Source: Odontocerum albicorne (lineage: Eukaryota > Arthropoda > Insecta > Trichoptera > Odontoceridae). From it: a stretch of 64,000 nucleotides of DNA. The position numbers were made by a program, and so were the translations under genes. The notes under the pieces are model-generated. The model saw nothing but the letters and a program-made list of their open reading frames with translations. It did not search any database and was not told the DNA's origin. The stretch lies in assembly GCA_949825065.1 (NCBI GenBank), contig OX463862.1, positions 17,829,246 to 17,893,245 of the forward strand, in the 5' to 3' direction. Positions 1 to 10,250 of the stretch are shown one piece after another; positions within the stretch are counted from its first letter, which is position 1; every line of letters begins with the position of its first letter.

Positions 1-1010
1 ATGAAATTTCCGTCAATTGCTTAGAAACATCCTCACATATTGAGAAGATTTGGACGTTTTATATCATGAATATCGAAAAGGGTTTCATTTATAACTTTGC
101 CTTGATTCATTGATAATCCTTACATGTTTGTACAAAAAAAGGCAGATTTGTTGGTAAAAAGTAGTAAAATTCATTCCTACTAAAAAATATTGACGTCATA
201 TATCGAAATTTTGCAAAATTAGAAGTTTAGGACGAAGAACGAGGAAATACGTAGTACAAATAATAATTCTGTAGTGATTTTGTAAATATATTTCACATAT
301 TTGGTCGTCAATGGCAGTTTTTCGAGTGAAAAGTATGAAATTTCCGTCAATTGCTTAGAAACGTCCTCACATATTGAGAAGATTTGGACGTTTTATATCA
401 TGAATATCGAAAAGGGTTTCATTTATAACTTTGCCTTGATTCATTGATAATCCTTACATGTTTGTACAAAAAAAGGCAGATTTGTTGGTAAAAAGTAGTA
501 AAATTCATTCCTACTAAAAAATATTGACGTCATATATCGAAATTTTGCAAAATTAGAAGTTTAGGACGAAAAACGAGGAAATACGTAGTACAAATAATCA
601 TTCTGTATTGATTTTGTACATATATTCGTATACCTTGGCCGTCAATGGCAGTTTTTCGAGTGAAAAGTATGAAATATCCGTCTATTGCTTAGAAACGTCC
701 TCACATATTGAGCAGATTTGAACGTTTGATATCATGAATATCGAAAAGGGTTTCATTTATAATTTTGCCTTGATTCATTTATAATCCTTACATTTTTGTA
801 CGAAAGTGACAGATTTGTTGGTGAAAAGTAGTAAAAGTTATTCAAACTGAAAAATATTGACCCAAAATATCGAAATTTCGCAAAATTAGAGGTTTGGGAC
901 AAAAAATAAGGAAACACGTATGACAAATAATAATTCTGTAGTGATTTTGTACATATATACACAAACATAGCCGTCAATGGCAGTTTTTCGAGTGAAAAGT
1001 ATGAAATTCC
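1..1010. repeat. 334-bp satellite array (three full units)
   Basis: Three head-to-tail units begin at 1, 335 and 669, each opening with ATGAAAT and closing with TTTTTCGAGTGAAAAGT. The period is 334, 334 and 332 bases. A fourth unit starts at 1,001 and breaks off after about ten bases. Units 1 and 2 are nearly identical and unit 3 is clearly more diverged, the usual picture at the edge of an array. The array continues beyond the left edge. The ORF on the minus strand at 753-977 is incidental. Confidence 0.93.
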
Positions 1011-1450
1011 CCATATATCACTAAAAAACGTTCATACACATGGGCTGTTCGTATCTTTCATGGAGAAGTATTCCTACCCCAGAATGTGCTCCTTCTTCTT
1101 TCCTTTTGCCACTATAAATCAATATGTAGTTGGAGTACTTCGAGGTGCCTTGTCCCTTCTTTTTGGTTTCCGAGACTCCACAGATTTCATGGTTGTTTAG
1201 TTCCATTATTATCTCCTGATCTATTCTATTCCATGACGTGATATTCCAGCAGGCGATTCTTGTTTGATTATTTTTCCAATCTAACTTATTCCTAATTCTT
1301 GCCGAGGTCTTTCCGTTCCAATCTTCGTCCGAGGCTTTCTTAGCGGTTCTATGAGCCATTTAATTGTTTATGGATAGGTGGCTAACCTGGTCCATAACCC
1401 GTCCTCCTTTCTCATCCGGGCTTGGGACCGGCAACGGCGGAGAAGAAGAA
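1011..1450 (-). pseudogene. RTE-type retrotransposon endonuclease fragment
   Basis: The minus-strand reading frame 1,359-1,021 gives about 112 residues. These resemble the start of the apurinic-like endonuclease domain of RTE-clade LINEs, often mis-annotated as craniofacial development protein 2-like. Visible motifs are RIACWNITSWNR, the acidic ETKKKGQG block and AHSGVGILLHERYE. Upstream, about 1,440-1,360, the frame reads VPSPDEKGGRVMDQVSHLS, common in front of this domain in such elements. Catalytic residues beyond this point and the whole reverse transcriptase are missing, because the fragment is cut where the satellite begins. It is a dead fragment. Confidence 0.8.
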
Positions 1451-2259
1451 TTTTATCAATGCATTCATTTATGATGACTTTGTAGCGATGGTCGTTATCA
1501 ATGTAGCATGTGTCCTATTAGGACGTGCTGATGATTTTGATATCGACATCGCTATATTCGTTTTAGTCGATTCTGCGTTCCTTCTCGTTCAGGGTCATCA
1601 ATGTAGCGAAGTGCTTATCTTGATACGTCGTGATGATCTTGATTTGTATTTATTTTAAATATAAATACTCAGGAATGCGGATGCAAGCGAAAGTGAATAG
1701 CGGGCAAATAATAACAAGTCTTGACAGTTGAATGAACAATAATAATATTTATTTCTCGGCGCGTGGGTAATTTATACAAATGAGTGAACCAGTTCGCGAT
1801 ACATATTCTTTCTTACTATTAGATATTTATTTTCTGGAGACAGACAAATACTATTTGTGAGTAAACATTGTTGACGTTTTAGTATGTGACAATTTGTAAA
1901 TAGTTAATCGGTCATTGACCCTGTATGTTTACAATTTTAACAATAAATTATGTTTAACAATTCACTTATTTATTTGGACAATTATTTATTTATTTAGGTA
2001 GGTATCCTACAACTTCATTTTACCTTTTTCCATAAATATAATTACCATAAGTTCAATTCATGCGAATCTTCAATATTTAAAAAAAATACTAATTGCCAAT
2101 AGACACGATCCAACAATTGCACACAACTTTCCAAATAATAGGTACATTTTTGCAGAACACCTACTAATATTTTTTGTATAGTGCTAAACACACCATCACG
2201 CCGATTCTCTGTCGAGATAAGCTAAGAGGAGAGAGCGTCAGGCTTTTCTATCGCGAAAC
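1451..2259. other. No recognisable gene
   Basis: AT-rich sequence. The first 200 bases could be more 5' sequence of the RTE fragment, but I cannot confirm that. The 78-codon plus-strand frame at 1,422-1,658 lies partly opposite the RTE leader and is not convincing as a gene. Confidence 0.5.
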
Positions 2260-2540
2260 ATATCTCGCCTATTCTTCATCAATACAATTTCTCATGCAAC
2301 TACTACGATTTCTCTGACATTTTACATTGTCTTCTTTCAAAATATCATACACTTGATCCACCCACACTTTCCATGATCTTCTTCTACTCACATTTGCACT
2401 ACGAGTATATATTTATTTTGTTAATATTTCTTCATTCATTCGTTTTACATGCCCAAACCTTATCAAGGTGCTTTTTTTTTTATTTTACTCAACACATCAG
2501 CTTTAAGTTCACATATATCCCTTAGTACTTCAAACTTAAT
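2260..2540 (-). pseudogene. RTE reverse-transcriptase C-terminal tail
   Basis: The reverse complement reads as the typical RTE tail: ELKADVLSKIKKKSTLIRFGH, KRMNEE, then WVDQVYDILKEDNVKCQRN. The frame is interrupted. The same tail recurs at 5,568-5,950, 6,000-6,120, 11,110-11,370, 12,970-13,800, 32,240-32,520, 48,640-49,080 and 60,740-61,450. It is fused to the Jockey-like block that follows, and the whole composite has a second copy at 11.1-12.2 kb. Confidence 0.75.
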
Positions 2541-3000
2541 TTTTGTTATATAACTGTGTTGATTTATGATGGATAATTAATGTTTTGATTCCTTGGCAAA
2601 GAAGTACGTATATTAAACCGTTAGTCCTATATCTGATATTACACAGCCAGTATCTGGTGACTTCAATACAATTAAACACGATACTTAGCACCGATACAAA
2701 TAAATACAACAATGTATCTCTTTGAAATCATGGTTTAATATAATGAGAATGAACAAGATGGAAGTATCAGTCATATGTCGATTGCGGATGGACCACTGTG
2801 TCGTGGCTACTCACCTTTACAAAATGGGTAATGTGGTCTGGATGATAAAATTGTATTTTCGGTTGTCCTTCAAGTGACAGATTTGATTTACTAATTATCA
2901 AATTGTTGCCACGTCCAATAAATATTGCGCTTTTTTATTTCTTAGAAGAATTTTATCACTTTTAGATCGATTGTTATTTTTTTTTATTTAATCAGGCGAA
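2541..3000 (+). pseudogene. Jockey-like RNase H fragment, repeat copy 1
   Basis: At about 2,735-2,850 the plus strand reads RMNKMEVSVICRLRMDHCVVATHLYKMG. This is the conserved end of the RNase H domain of Jockey/R1-type LINEs (ICRLR...H...THLY). The zinc-knuckle-like continuation is degenerate. The whole stretch aligns with 11,370-12,210, which carries an extra 390-bp MITE. This copy is therefore the empty site for that insertion. Confidence 0.65.
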
Positions 3001-3094
3001 GCTTTAAATTGTCTTAAATTGAATATTTTTTATTATTAATTTGACTTATCTATTTGCATTAGTGTATTTGATGCGATGGTACAAATTATTTTAG

Positions 3095-3330
3095 TGTTAT
3101 TTATTTATTTATTTATTTAACACTTTTATTGCAATATAATCTGGCAGGCTTATTGCCAGGTGGCAATCTCTTCCAACCAACCAGACAAAAGTAAATGAAG
3201 CAAGTTACGTGGTCGCATAAATCATTCAAATGACTATCCATCCCCACGAAATCCATAAACATATACGCGATGACATGCTCACGAACCCCACAAAGACGGA
3301 CAATCACCCGAACATTATTTTTCATATAAA
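3095..3330 (-). repeat. LINE 3' end sharing the SINE tail
   Basis: On the minus strand a block ending in CTGGTTGGTTGGAAGAGATT, then GCCACCTGGCAATAA, then GTGTTAAATAAATAAATAA matches the 3' half of the window's SINE family. It is preceded by sequence absent from the SINE head (encoded text MFMDFVGMDSHLNDLCDHV). It may be the 3' end of the LINE whose machinery moves the SINE, or a 5'-chimaeric SINE. Confidence 0.5.
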
Positions 3331-4365
3331 GTGAGATATCATCAGTGTTAATAGTTTACTCAGAAATTAAAAAAACTGATGTGATGTAGAATTGTTGCTT
3401 GTATTTTAGAAAATGTTGATGCATTATCTTTTGTTTTAGTGATATGTAAAATATACTAAACTATTGTTTATTTTGTCACTAAATAAATAAATTAAAACCA
3501 CGTCATCCATAGTTTTTAAAGTGTTTAGGAGGTCCATGAACCAGCGTTTGGGAGAGGTTAAACACCACAGAAGAATAGTAACAAACACACGTGCCTTCTC
3601 CACCTCCCCTTCCTCTTTACTTCTTCTGCTGCGGCGTCCCTCAAGGCCTCCCTCTCAAGACGCTCTGCAGCAAACACGTGTCGAAAGAAAGTGCAAGGTC
3701 ACCTCTGAATACAAGAAGTGCACATCTCTCTGTCTTGCAAGTGCAAGGTGCCACAGGGCCGGTAAAAGTCATTGAAATTATCAGTTTTTTTTATGCATAC
3801 TGTAAATTTTTTTTTAAGATTTGAGAAAGATTGTTGCAAAATTCAAAGATTGTTCAAAAAGGAAATGTAAATACGATTTATGGGTAAATAATCATATTCA
3901 ACAGTGAATAAATATTTGTTTATCATATCGAGGGTATGTTGATATCTGTCAATAAAGTTCTGCGCTTTATGATAATTGTCTCCTGGGCATTTCGATGATT
4001 GCGCTGTTATGAGATATTTTTATAATTCACTGGTTTGCGACAGATAAGAGTGCGACTCAATAATTTGAAATCCAAGAGCAATCGCTGATAGTTGAGCGAG
4101 TGCAAAAAAAAATTCTGCAACACGTTTATTGCAAAGAGTATGGATTTTACCCATGGCTTTATCCCACATTTTTAATGTATATGCTTGGATATTACTTCTT
4201 AAGCATATGAAACAATCTACGTTCATGTTTTTTTTAAATAGGCAATCCACCCAAACAAGGATGATTTGCGTCATTAAATTCAAGTAATTATTCAATTATA
4301 TGAGTCGATATTATAAAAAAAAATGTAAATGACAATTTAAAATTCTTCGAAGAAAAAAGGAACAC
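3331..4365. other. No recognisable gene
   Basis: AT-rich DNA with a slightly GC-richer patch near 3,590-3,770 that is open in two overlapping frames. Neither frame shows a recognisable domain. The minus-strand frame 4,295-4,020 is equally anonymous. I see no splice-bounded exon. Confidence 0.5.
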
Positions 4366-4560
4366 AACATTCATTGTATGCGGCAAGATATGGATTTAAA
4401 TACAACTGAAAAATACACTGTCCTTAGTTTCATCATCCAGACTACACTCGCAGCCGAGATTCTCCGCAATACCCATTATATAAAAGTGACTAGCCACCAC
4501 GCAGTGACAGACATGGTTTCAAAGGGATATATTGTAGGATTCATTTATATCTAGATCCCT
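4366..4560 (-). pseudogene. Jockey-like RNase H fragment
   Basis: The reverse complement reads, across frame breaks, HCVVASHFYIMGIAENLGCE followed by LDDETKD. This corresponds to HCVVASHLYRRGIRENPVCE at 17,990-18,172. It is a decayed fragment of the same RNase H family. Confidence 0.6.
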
Positions 4561-4743
4561 TATTTACACCAGTTATATCCCAGTTATACACCAGTCATAT
4601 CTCAGTTACGCACATATACAAATTACCAACGAAAAAACAGCGAGCCCTTTGTTAATAAAAAAACTTTTGTTTAATATACCAGACAATTATTTACGCCATC
4701 ATGAATGAATATTGTTTTTTGGTGCTATGTTTACGAATTGAGC

Positions 4744-4892
4744 TGTCAAGAGCATCACTACTTGCATCATTACTTGCATAATTACTTGCATCACTACTTG
4801 CATCACTGCTTGCATCACTACTTGCATCATTACTTGCATCCATACTTGCATCACTACTTACATTCATTCTTGATCACTACTTGCATCAGTAT
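4744..4892. repeat. 12-bp minisatellite (ACTTGCATCACT)
   Basis: About eleven imperfect tandem copies of a 12-base unit. Because 12 is a multiple of three the array is open on the plus strand and translates as repeated YLHH. That reading frame is a by-product of the repeat and not evidence of a gene. Confidence 0.9.
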
Positions 4893-4915
4893 TCCATATT
4901 TTCTTTAATGGGTAT

Positions 4916-5134
4916 GACGATCTCCGTGGTCTAGTTCGTAAGACGCCTGTCTCCCAGCCCGGAGGTTGCGGTTTCAAATCCTACTTGAATCAAGATATTT
5001 TTTAAATGATTTTCGTCAGGTGTTCAATTAAGGCCTCTTTAACATCTTTTTGTTGGTTGAAAGAGATTGCCACATGGCAATAATTTCTCCAGGTTGGATT
5101 GTATACAACGAAAGTCTAATACAATACAATATAC
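4916..5134 (+). mobile_element. tRNA-derived SINE (head and tail)
   Basis: The head has an RNA polymerase III A-box-like TGGTCTAGTTCG and a B-box-like GGTTTCAAATCC about 35 bases apart. The body ends with the family tail (TTGGTTGAAAGAGATTGCCA, GTATACAACGAAAGT) and a short AATAC-rich 3' end. It is one of about ten copies in the window. It is a pseudo-tRNA head and not a functional tRNA gene. Confidence 0.85.
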
Positions 5135-5164
5135 TTTTTATTACTCCTTACGCGTCGTATTATA

Positions 5165-5566
5165 TTGGGTGTTAACATAAGTTGTGTCTTTTTTTTTTTT
5201 CAATTTAAAAATGAGCATCAAACGTACAACAAAATGGTAAATGTTATATGTCATTCGAAAGAAAATTTTCTGCTCTACAAGATATTGTGTTTGCTTTTAC
5301 GTTGCATATATTATTTTATTTGATTACAAGCCTTCAAAATGGAATGGCAAGTAGACGAAAGTGAGCATTTTCGACACCTCCTTCTGTTCGCGTTCAATCG
5401 AGAGAATAAAGCTGCAAAAGCTGCTCGCGATATTTGCGAAGTGTGCGGTGAAGATGCTATGAATGAAAGGACAGCTGAATGACGTATAATATTTACCATT
5501 TTGTTTTACTTTTGGTGCTCATTTTTAAATTGGAAAAAAACGGACACAACTTATGTTAACACCCAA
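5165..5566 (+). mobile_element. Deletion-derivative mariner (mini-mariner)
   Basis: Terminal inverted repeats of at least 24 bases, starting TTGGGTGTTAACATAAGTTG on the left and mirrored on the right, are flanked by a TA target duplication at 5,163-5,164 and 5,567-5,568. At 402 bp it is far shorter than a 1.3-kb mariner. The interior keeps the transposase start region and then jumps to the right end, so most of the catalytic domain has been deleted. It sits directly against an RTE tail at 5,568. Confidence 0.9.
5339..5482 (+). pseudogene. Mariner transposase N-terminus, truncated
   Basis: An ATG at 5,339 opens 47 codons beginning MEWQVDESEHFRHLLLFAFN and running through NKAAKAARDICEVCGEDAMN to a TGA at 5,480. 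This matches the first helix-turn-helix of mariner transposases (HFRHLLLFAFNR...AAKAARDICEVYGEDAMNERTA). The second DNA-binding motif, the linker and all three catalytic aspartates are absent. The stop falls at the internal deletion joint. If translated it could only be a partial DNA-binding peptide; no expression evidence is visible. Confidence 0.8.
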
Positions 5567-5567
5567 T

Positions 5568-5950
5568 ATTAAACGCGGATGTGGAAAAAGATTTAGTAAA
5601 CGTGGACGTGGAGAAAGAAAAATATATGACGGAACAATGTATGACAGAATGGTGAGTGAAGTGACTAGGGATGAGTGTGCACTTAAGAATGATATGTTGA
5701 GTAAGATGAAGAATAGCATGCTTAGATGGTTTGGGCATGTGGAACAAATGAAATAAAAAGGACTAACAAAATAAATGTATAGTGTAAATGTGAAAGGAAG
5801 GCGTGGTAGAGGAAGACCAAGGAAAGTATGGTTGGATCAAGTGAATGATATTTTGAAAGTAGGACACGTAGAAAGTCAGATAGGAGGAGTTGAATGAGAA
5901 GTGGAAGAAGCGAAGGATGTGTATTTTATGAGTACAACTACAATATTAAA
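5568..5950 (+). pseudogene. RTE reverse-transcriptase tail
   Basis: The plus strand reads IYDGTMYDRM, then CALKNDMLSKMKNSMLRWFG with HVEQ, then after a frame break GRRGRGRPRKVWLDQVNDIL. This is the conserved C-terminal tail of RTE-type reverse transcriptases (LRWFGHVERM...GRPR..W.DQ). Frame breaks near 5,756 and 5,890 show it is dead. Confidence 0.8.
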
Positions 5951-5999
5951 AATTGTTAGTTTATGATCGCTGTGATATCAATACAATCTAGATTACAAC

Positions 6000-6119
6000 C
6001 AGCATAAGAAGTCTTAAAATAAAACTCTTTACACCTTATCATACAACTTCTACGACTTCCTCTTACTTTTCCTTCTTTTCAACCATAATTCACTTGATCC
6101 AACCACATTTTCCTTTCTC
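6000..6119 (-). pseudogene. RTE tail fragment, opposite orientation
   Basis: The reverse complement reads RERKMWLDQV, a short piece of the same RTE tail. The flanking stretch 5,930-6,010 is the inverse of 48,990-49,080, so both belong to the same interspersed repeat. Confidence 0.6.
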
Positions 6120-6173
6120 TTCCTCTCACACATTTGCAGTACTTAGTTTTGTACTGCAAATGTGTGAGAGGAA
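6120..6173. repeat. Perfect hairpin with 23-bp arms
   Basis: Positions 6,120-6,142 are exactly the reverse complement of 6,151-6,173 (arm CCTCTCACACATTTGCAGTA near its core), with an 8-base loop TTAGTTTT. It marks the broken end of the RTE tail and looks like a snap-back duplication. Confidence 0.92.
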
Positions 6174-6715
6174 TCACTTTATCCCATATTCTGTTTTATA
6201 AAATATATTTATTATTATTCTAAATCATGAGCTGCAAAAAAAGAACTGAATAAAGTATAGATCTGTAAAGGGAACAATACTTTTAAAAAAACCTCTTAAG
6301 ACGTCCCTGAGTCTTTGGCACCCACCATTCGAAAGGTCTTCAGGAACTAACAACGACACGGACCCAGAGTCCCCAACCAGAGCGTGGAGTGTAAAGCCCA
6401 GATGCTTTGGTAGTAAGGCCGTCGCCCTGCTCTTAGCGGAACTGCTACGGGTCATCGAACTGGATGACTGCATCTTAGAACCATCTAGATAAGATTTTAG
6501 ACCTTGTTGGGAAAAAAGATGCTGGGAAAGTAATTCATTGGAATATAGTATGTACTTGAAAATTGGAGCAAATATTGTTGGGCATGGTGTTCTGGTTATG
6601 GTGAATGCAGAATGTAAATGGTCCAGCTGAGTGTTTTAATATTTTTGAGAAATATTTGAAATTTGTGATTAAGGAATTAGACCACTTTGCGAGCAGTTTC
6701 CATAAAAATGAGTAA
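6174..6715. other. No recognisable gene
   Basis: Anonymous sequence. The 82-codon minus-strand frame at 6,473-6,225 shows no known domain and no splice context. Confidence 0.5.
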
Positions 6716-7018
6716 TTTTTGATCCAGTTATGCCATTTTTTTTATCAAGTTATGCCATTTTTTATCAAGTTATGCCAATTTTTTATCCAGTTATGTCATT
6801 CTTGAATAAGTTACACCATTTTTGATCAAGTTATGCCATTTTTATCCAGTTATGTCATTTTTGATCCAATGTTGGCATTTTGATCCAGTTATGCCATTTT
6901 TGATCCAGATATGGCATTTTGATCTAGTTTTGCCATTTTTGATCCAGTTTTGCCATTTTTGATCCAGTTAAACGTGCCAGATTGTATTTGCAATGAAGTG
7001 TTAAATAAATAAATAAAT
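6716..7018. repeat. 19- to 21-bp minisatellite plus SINE/LINE tail
   Basis: About thirteen imperfect copies of TTTTTGATCCAGTTATGCCA run from 6,716 to 6,968. They are followed by a degenerate family tail (GCCAGATTGTATTTGCAATG, then GTGTTAAATAAATAAATAA) up to 7,018. The minisatellite thus sits immediately 5' of a retroposon tail. Confidence 0.85.
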
Positions 7019-7471
7019 GTTTTGTTCCATAGTGAAATGGTTGCAACTAATTATTTGTATAACTCTTGCATAACAAGACCGATTGGGTAATGAATATAGA
7101 CATAGTATGGATTTTCAAATGAATGACTTTGACAGGAGTAAAGAGAAAAAGTTGTTCTTGCCGGGATAGATTGATTGAATTGTATGGATTTGCTTTCGTT
7201 GCATTGTTCGACTTGTACCGTCTTTTCCTATCGATAACAGTACTTACACGTCTATATTAAGTGTTATATGTTGTTGTTTTTATCTTTGTATCACAAAGGT
7301 CATTTGACCGTTGATATAAATAATGAAAAAGATGAAGGAATATTTTGTAGTTGAAATATCTACATAATATTTTCAGATTTTAAAATGTCTACCATATGTG
7401 TTTTTTGATGTACATAAAGAGTTGTATCCTTTCATTTTTACAAAATTATTTCTTGATATTTTTTTTCTTAA
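7019..7471. other. No recognisable gene
   Basis: AT-rich sequence without coding or repeat signature that I can name. Confidence 0.5.
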
Positions 7472-8364
7472 TGAGGTATTCTCATTTGGATTTTTTTTTA
7501 AATCAATTTTTTTTTCATTTAAATTTTTTATAATTCTTTCTGAGTCGTTTTCAGTAAGAAATTTTCAAAAATCTTCAAAATTCGAAAAGCTATGAGGGTT
7601 TATAGTCGAGCGCGCCGGTCGAAAAATGATCAGGGCTTCGCAGATTTCGGGCCGTCTATTGTTATGGAAGCAGCCTTATTTTCCAAGAATTCTCGTCCAA
7701 TAGGGTTCTTGGAATGATAAATTGATATTTAGTTTGTTGGGATTTTTGAACAAGTTTATATGGCCCTGGAATTACTGATTAACAGTAAGTTGAAAATATA
7801 TGTTATAATTCGTGTAAAAATCGCACTTGAAACTTTAAACGCGTTTCCTGAAAAATAACTTTTTTTTAAATATTCCCCATAATAACTCAAAAACTGATTT
7901 ACCGATTTTAATGAATAAGTACTTATTTTCTTTATTATACCTCTTTCTATCGCCGGTACCAGAATTATTTCAATCGATTCATTTTTTCGATTTTTTTCAC
8001 TCCTCTAAAGACAAAAAAATTTAAAAAAAATCGATTTTTAATTTCAATAAGCCGCCATTTTTTTTATTATTCTGGTACCGGCTATAGCCACATGTTTTCT
8101 GAGTAAAATACTTTTTTTTTTTAATTTTTAGACGAGTACAACAGCCACAATCACGGGCATAATGGGTCCCCTCCATGTACGGGCGGCCTTGCTTCCGACT
8201 TAATAACAACAAAAACATATTTTTTTTAATATAAAATTTTATGAAAATGTTCTTAAAAGATAAATAAATATGTCTAAAAAACAAAAATTTAAAAAAATTA
8301 TTCGTTCACTGAAAAAAAAACTTAAAAATCGTCGATTTTTGGCCCATGAAATGAGAATACCCCC
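7472..8364. mobile_element. Putative TTAA-flanked non-autonomous element (893 bp)
   Basis: TTAA at 7,468-7,471 and at 8,365-8,368 bound a stretch whose ends are inverted: TGAGGTATTCTCATTT on the left, and the right end read backwards GGGGGTATTCTCATTT. Thirteen of sixteen terminal bases agree. TTAA target duplication suggests the piggyBac superfamily. No transposase is encoded; the middle is T-rich with a GC-richer patch at 7,605-7,700. The first bases are not the usual CCC, so the call is moderate. Confidence 0.6.
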
Positions 8365-8448
8365 TTAACCAAGGTTTGATTCATACTATTGTGAAGATGT
8401 TTTATTTAAGTAAAGGTTATTTTTTATCTGTAAAGAAGAAAGAAGTGT

Positions 8449-8600
8449 CCATAGAAATGTGTTTAAGTATTAAAGTAACTCCATAGAAATGTGTTTAAGT
8501 ATAAAAGTGTCTCCATAGAAATGTGTTGTATAAAAGTGTCTCCATAGAAATGTGGTAAAGTTTAAAAGTGTCTCCATAGAAATGTGTTAAAGTTTAATTG
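8449..8600. repeat. 32-bp minisatellite
   Basis: Five copies of a unit starting CCATAGAAATGTGTTTAAGT begin at 8,449, 8,481, 8,513, 8,542 and 8,574. The period is 32, with one 3-base shorter unit. Confidence 0.9.
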
Positions 8601-8633
8601 TAAAAAAAAAACACAATAAGCAGTTCAAAAACA

Positions 8634-8756
8634 TGTTGCGATGTTAACATGTTGGTATGATAACAAGTTGATAAGATATGAAGTTGACAACCTGACAAGT
8701 TGGCATTTTGATGCGGTGACATATTGACAAGATGACATGTTAACACGTTGAAATAA
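8634..8756. repeat. Irregular short tandem repeat
   Basis: Degenerate 9- to 10-base alternation of GATGTTAACA-, GACAAGTTG- and GATGACATG-like words. The pattern is clear by eye but no exact period can be fixed. Confidence 0.6.
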
Positions 8757-8849
8757 ATCACAAAAATAGTAAAAAAAACACAATAATCAATTAAAAGCAG
8801 TTCAAAGATTTTCTTCAAAACTCCTCGGAATATAAGCGGGATCCCATTT

Positions 8850-9175
8850 CAAGGCTCGGATATTCGGAAGTGCCTTTTCAGGCACTCCGTATAGATCATC
8901 AAACTAACTCCAAAAATATCAGAGTTTGCAGCTTATTCATTTCCGATCCTGTGCAGTCTATGTCCTGTAGCCTAGTGATTCTTGTCGGAACTCGGATGCC
9001 AATCAATTCCAAGAGTTTTGGACAATCGATTATTCCATTCACTACTTTGAAAAGTATAACCAAGTCCGCAAATTTTCGCCGATCAGAGAGACTTATCAAA
9101 TTCAGGTTAAATAACACCAAATTACAATCTATAGGTATAATACATCGATCAATAAGGCTCGAGGCTGACTACTAA
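8850..9175 (-). pseudogene. CR1/Jockey-type reverse-transcriptase tail
   Basis: The minus strand encodes LISLSDRRKFADLVILFKVV, NGIIDCPKLLELIG, then FLNIRALNGIP after a break. This follows the C-terminal pattern of CR1/Jockey reverse transcriptases (R.RR...L.FLYK..NG.IDCP.LL..I). It is truncated and frame-broken. Confidence 0.7.
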
Positions 9176-9177
9176 AA

Positions 9178-10250
9178 CAATATTTGTTTGCCAAAATTAT
9201 TCTTTATTCATCAACATAGTCTCCTTCAAGAGCGATACATTCATTCCGACGCTTTCCTTACTTTTCTATGCCAGCCGTGTACGAGTAGAACGATTTATCT
9301 TTGGTTTAAAAATAGGCGTTAGTTTCGGCAATCACTTCTTCATTGGAGCCAAATCTCTTTCCCTGGAGCATCTTTTTGAGGTCTGCGAACAGCCAATAGT
9401 TGCTGGGGGGGCAAATCTGGAGAATACGGTGGGTGCGGAAGCAATTCGAAGTTCAACTCATCAATTTGGCCATCGTTACCATCGACTTGTGACACGGTGC
9501 ATTGTCCTGATGAAAGAGAACTTTTTCTTCTTCATATGGGGCCGTTTTTTTGCAATTTCTGTCTTCAAACGCTCCAATAACACTATGTAATATTCGCTAT
9601 TTATGGTTTTTTCCTTTTCAAGGTGATCAATGAATATTATACCATGCGCATCCCAAAATACGGAGGCCATAACCTTCCCGGCCGACTGTTGAGTTTTTGG
9701 TCGCTTCGGACGACTTTCACCAGCTGCTCTCCACTCAGCTGACTGCCGATTTGATTCCAGAGTATAGTGGTGGATCCAAGTTTCATCCATTATCACATAC
9801 CGATGCAAAAACTCCTGTTTATTTCGCGTAAACAGTGCCAAACACCGCTCTGAATCATCGATGCTTTGTTGTTTCTGTTCCATTGTGAGCAAACGCGGCA
9901 CCCATTTCGAAAAAAGCTTTTTCATGACCAAATGTTCATGCAAAATAGTGTAACTACTACCAAATGATATCTTCAGGATGTCAGCTATCTTACACAACTT
10001 TACTTTGCGTTTTTTCATCACGATTTTGAGGGTTTTTTTTGTTTTCTGGTGTAACAGCCTCATTTGGACGACCAGAGCGTTCAGCATCATTTGTGTCTGT
10101 ACGACCGCGTTTGAAATCAGCATACCACCGACAAATGGTTGTTTTCGACGGAGTAGAGCCCGAATAAAACTTTTCAAGCTATCGCTGAGTTTGAATGGTA
10201 TTTTTTACCATTAAAAAACAATGTTTTATCAACACACGAAATTCGGTTTT
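9178..10250 (-). pseudogene. Mariner transposase, inactivated
   Basis: The minus strand covers nearly a whole mariner transposase. An N-terminal part (VKNTIQTQR, a stop, then TTICRWYADFKRGRTDTNDA) lies in one frame at about 10,210-10,060. The longest open stretch, 10,177-9,476, gives KLFSKWVPRLLT and MDETWIHHYTLESNRQSAEW, which holds the first catalytic aspartate. The second aspartate block (FHQDNAPCHKS) is one frame off near 9,500. The third block is again shifted and reads PDLAPSNYWLF, so the final catalytic Asp appears to be Asn. The C-terminal end EGDYVDE lies near 9,225. Multiple frameshifts mean it is dead. I could not place terminal repeats confidently. Confidence 0.85.

Noticed and set aside
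4705..4908. 67-codon frame rich in YLHH repeats
   Set aside because: It is the translation of a 12-bp minisatellite; the period alone keeps it open. No gene context.
4916..4990. tRNA gene (likewise at 33,101, 40,882, 54,346)
   Set aside because: A and B boxes are present, but each is followed by the same SINE body and tail and there is no proper acceptor stem. They are SINE heads.
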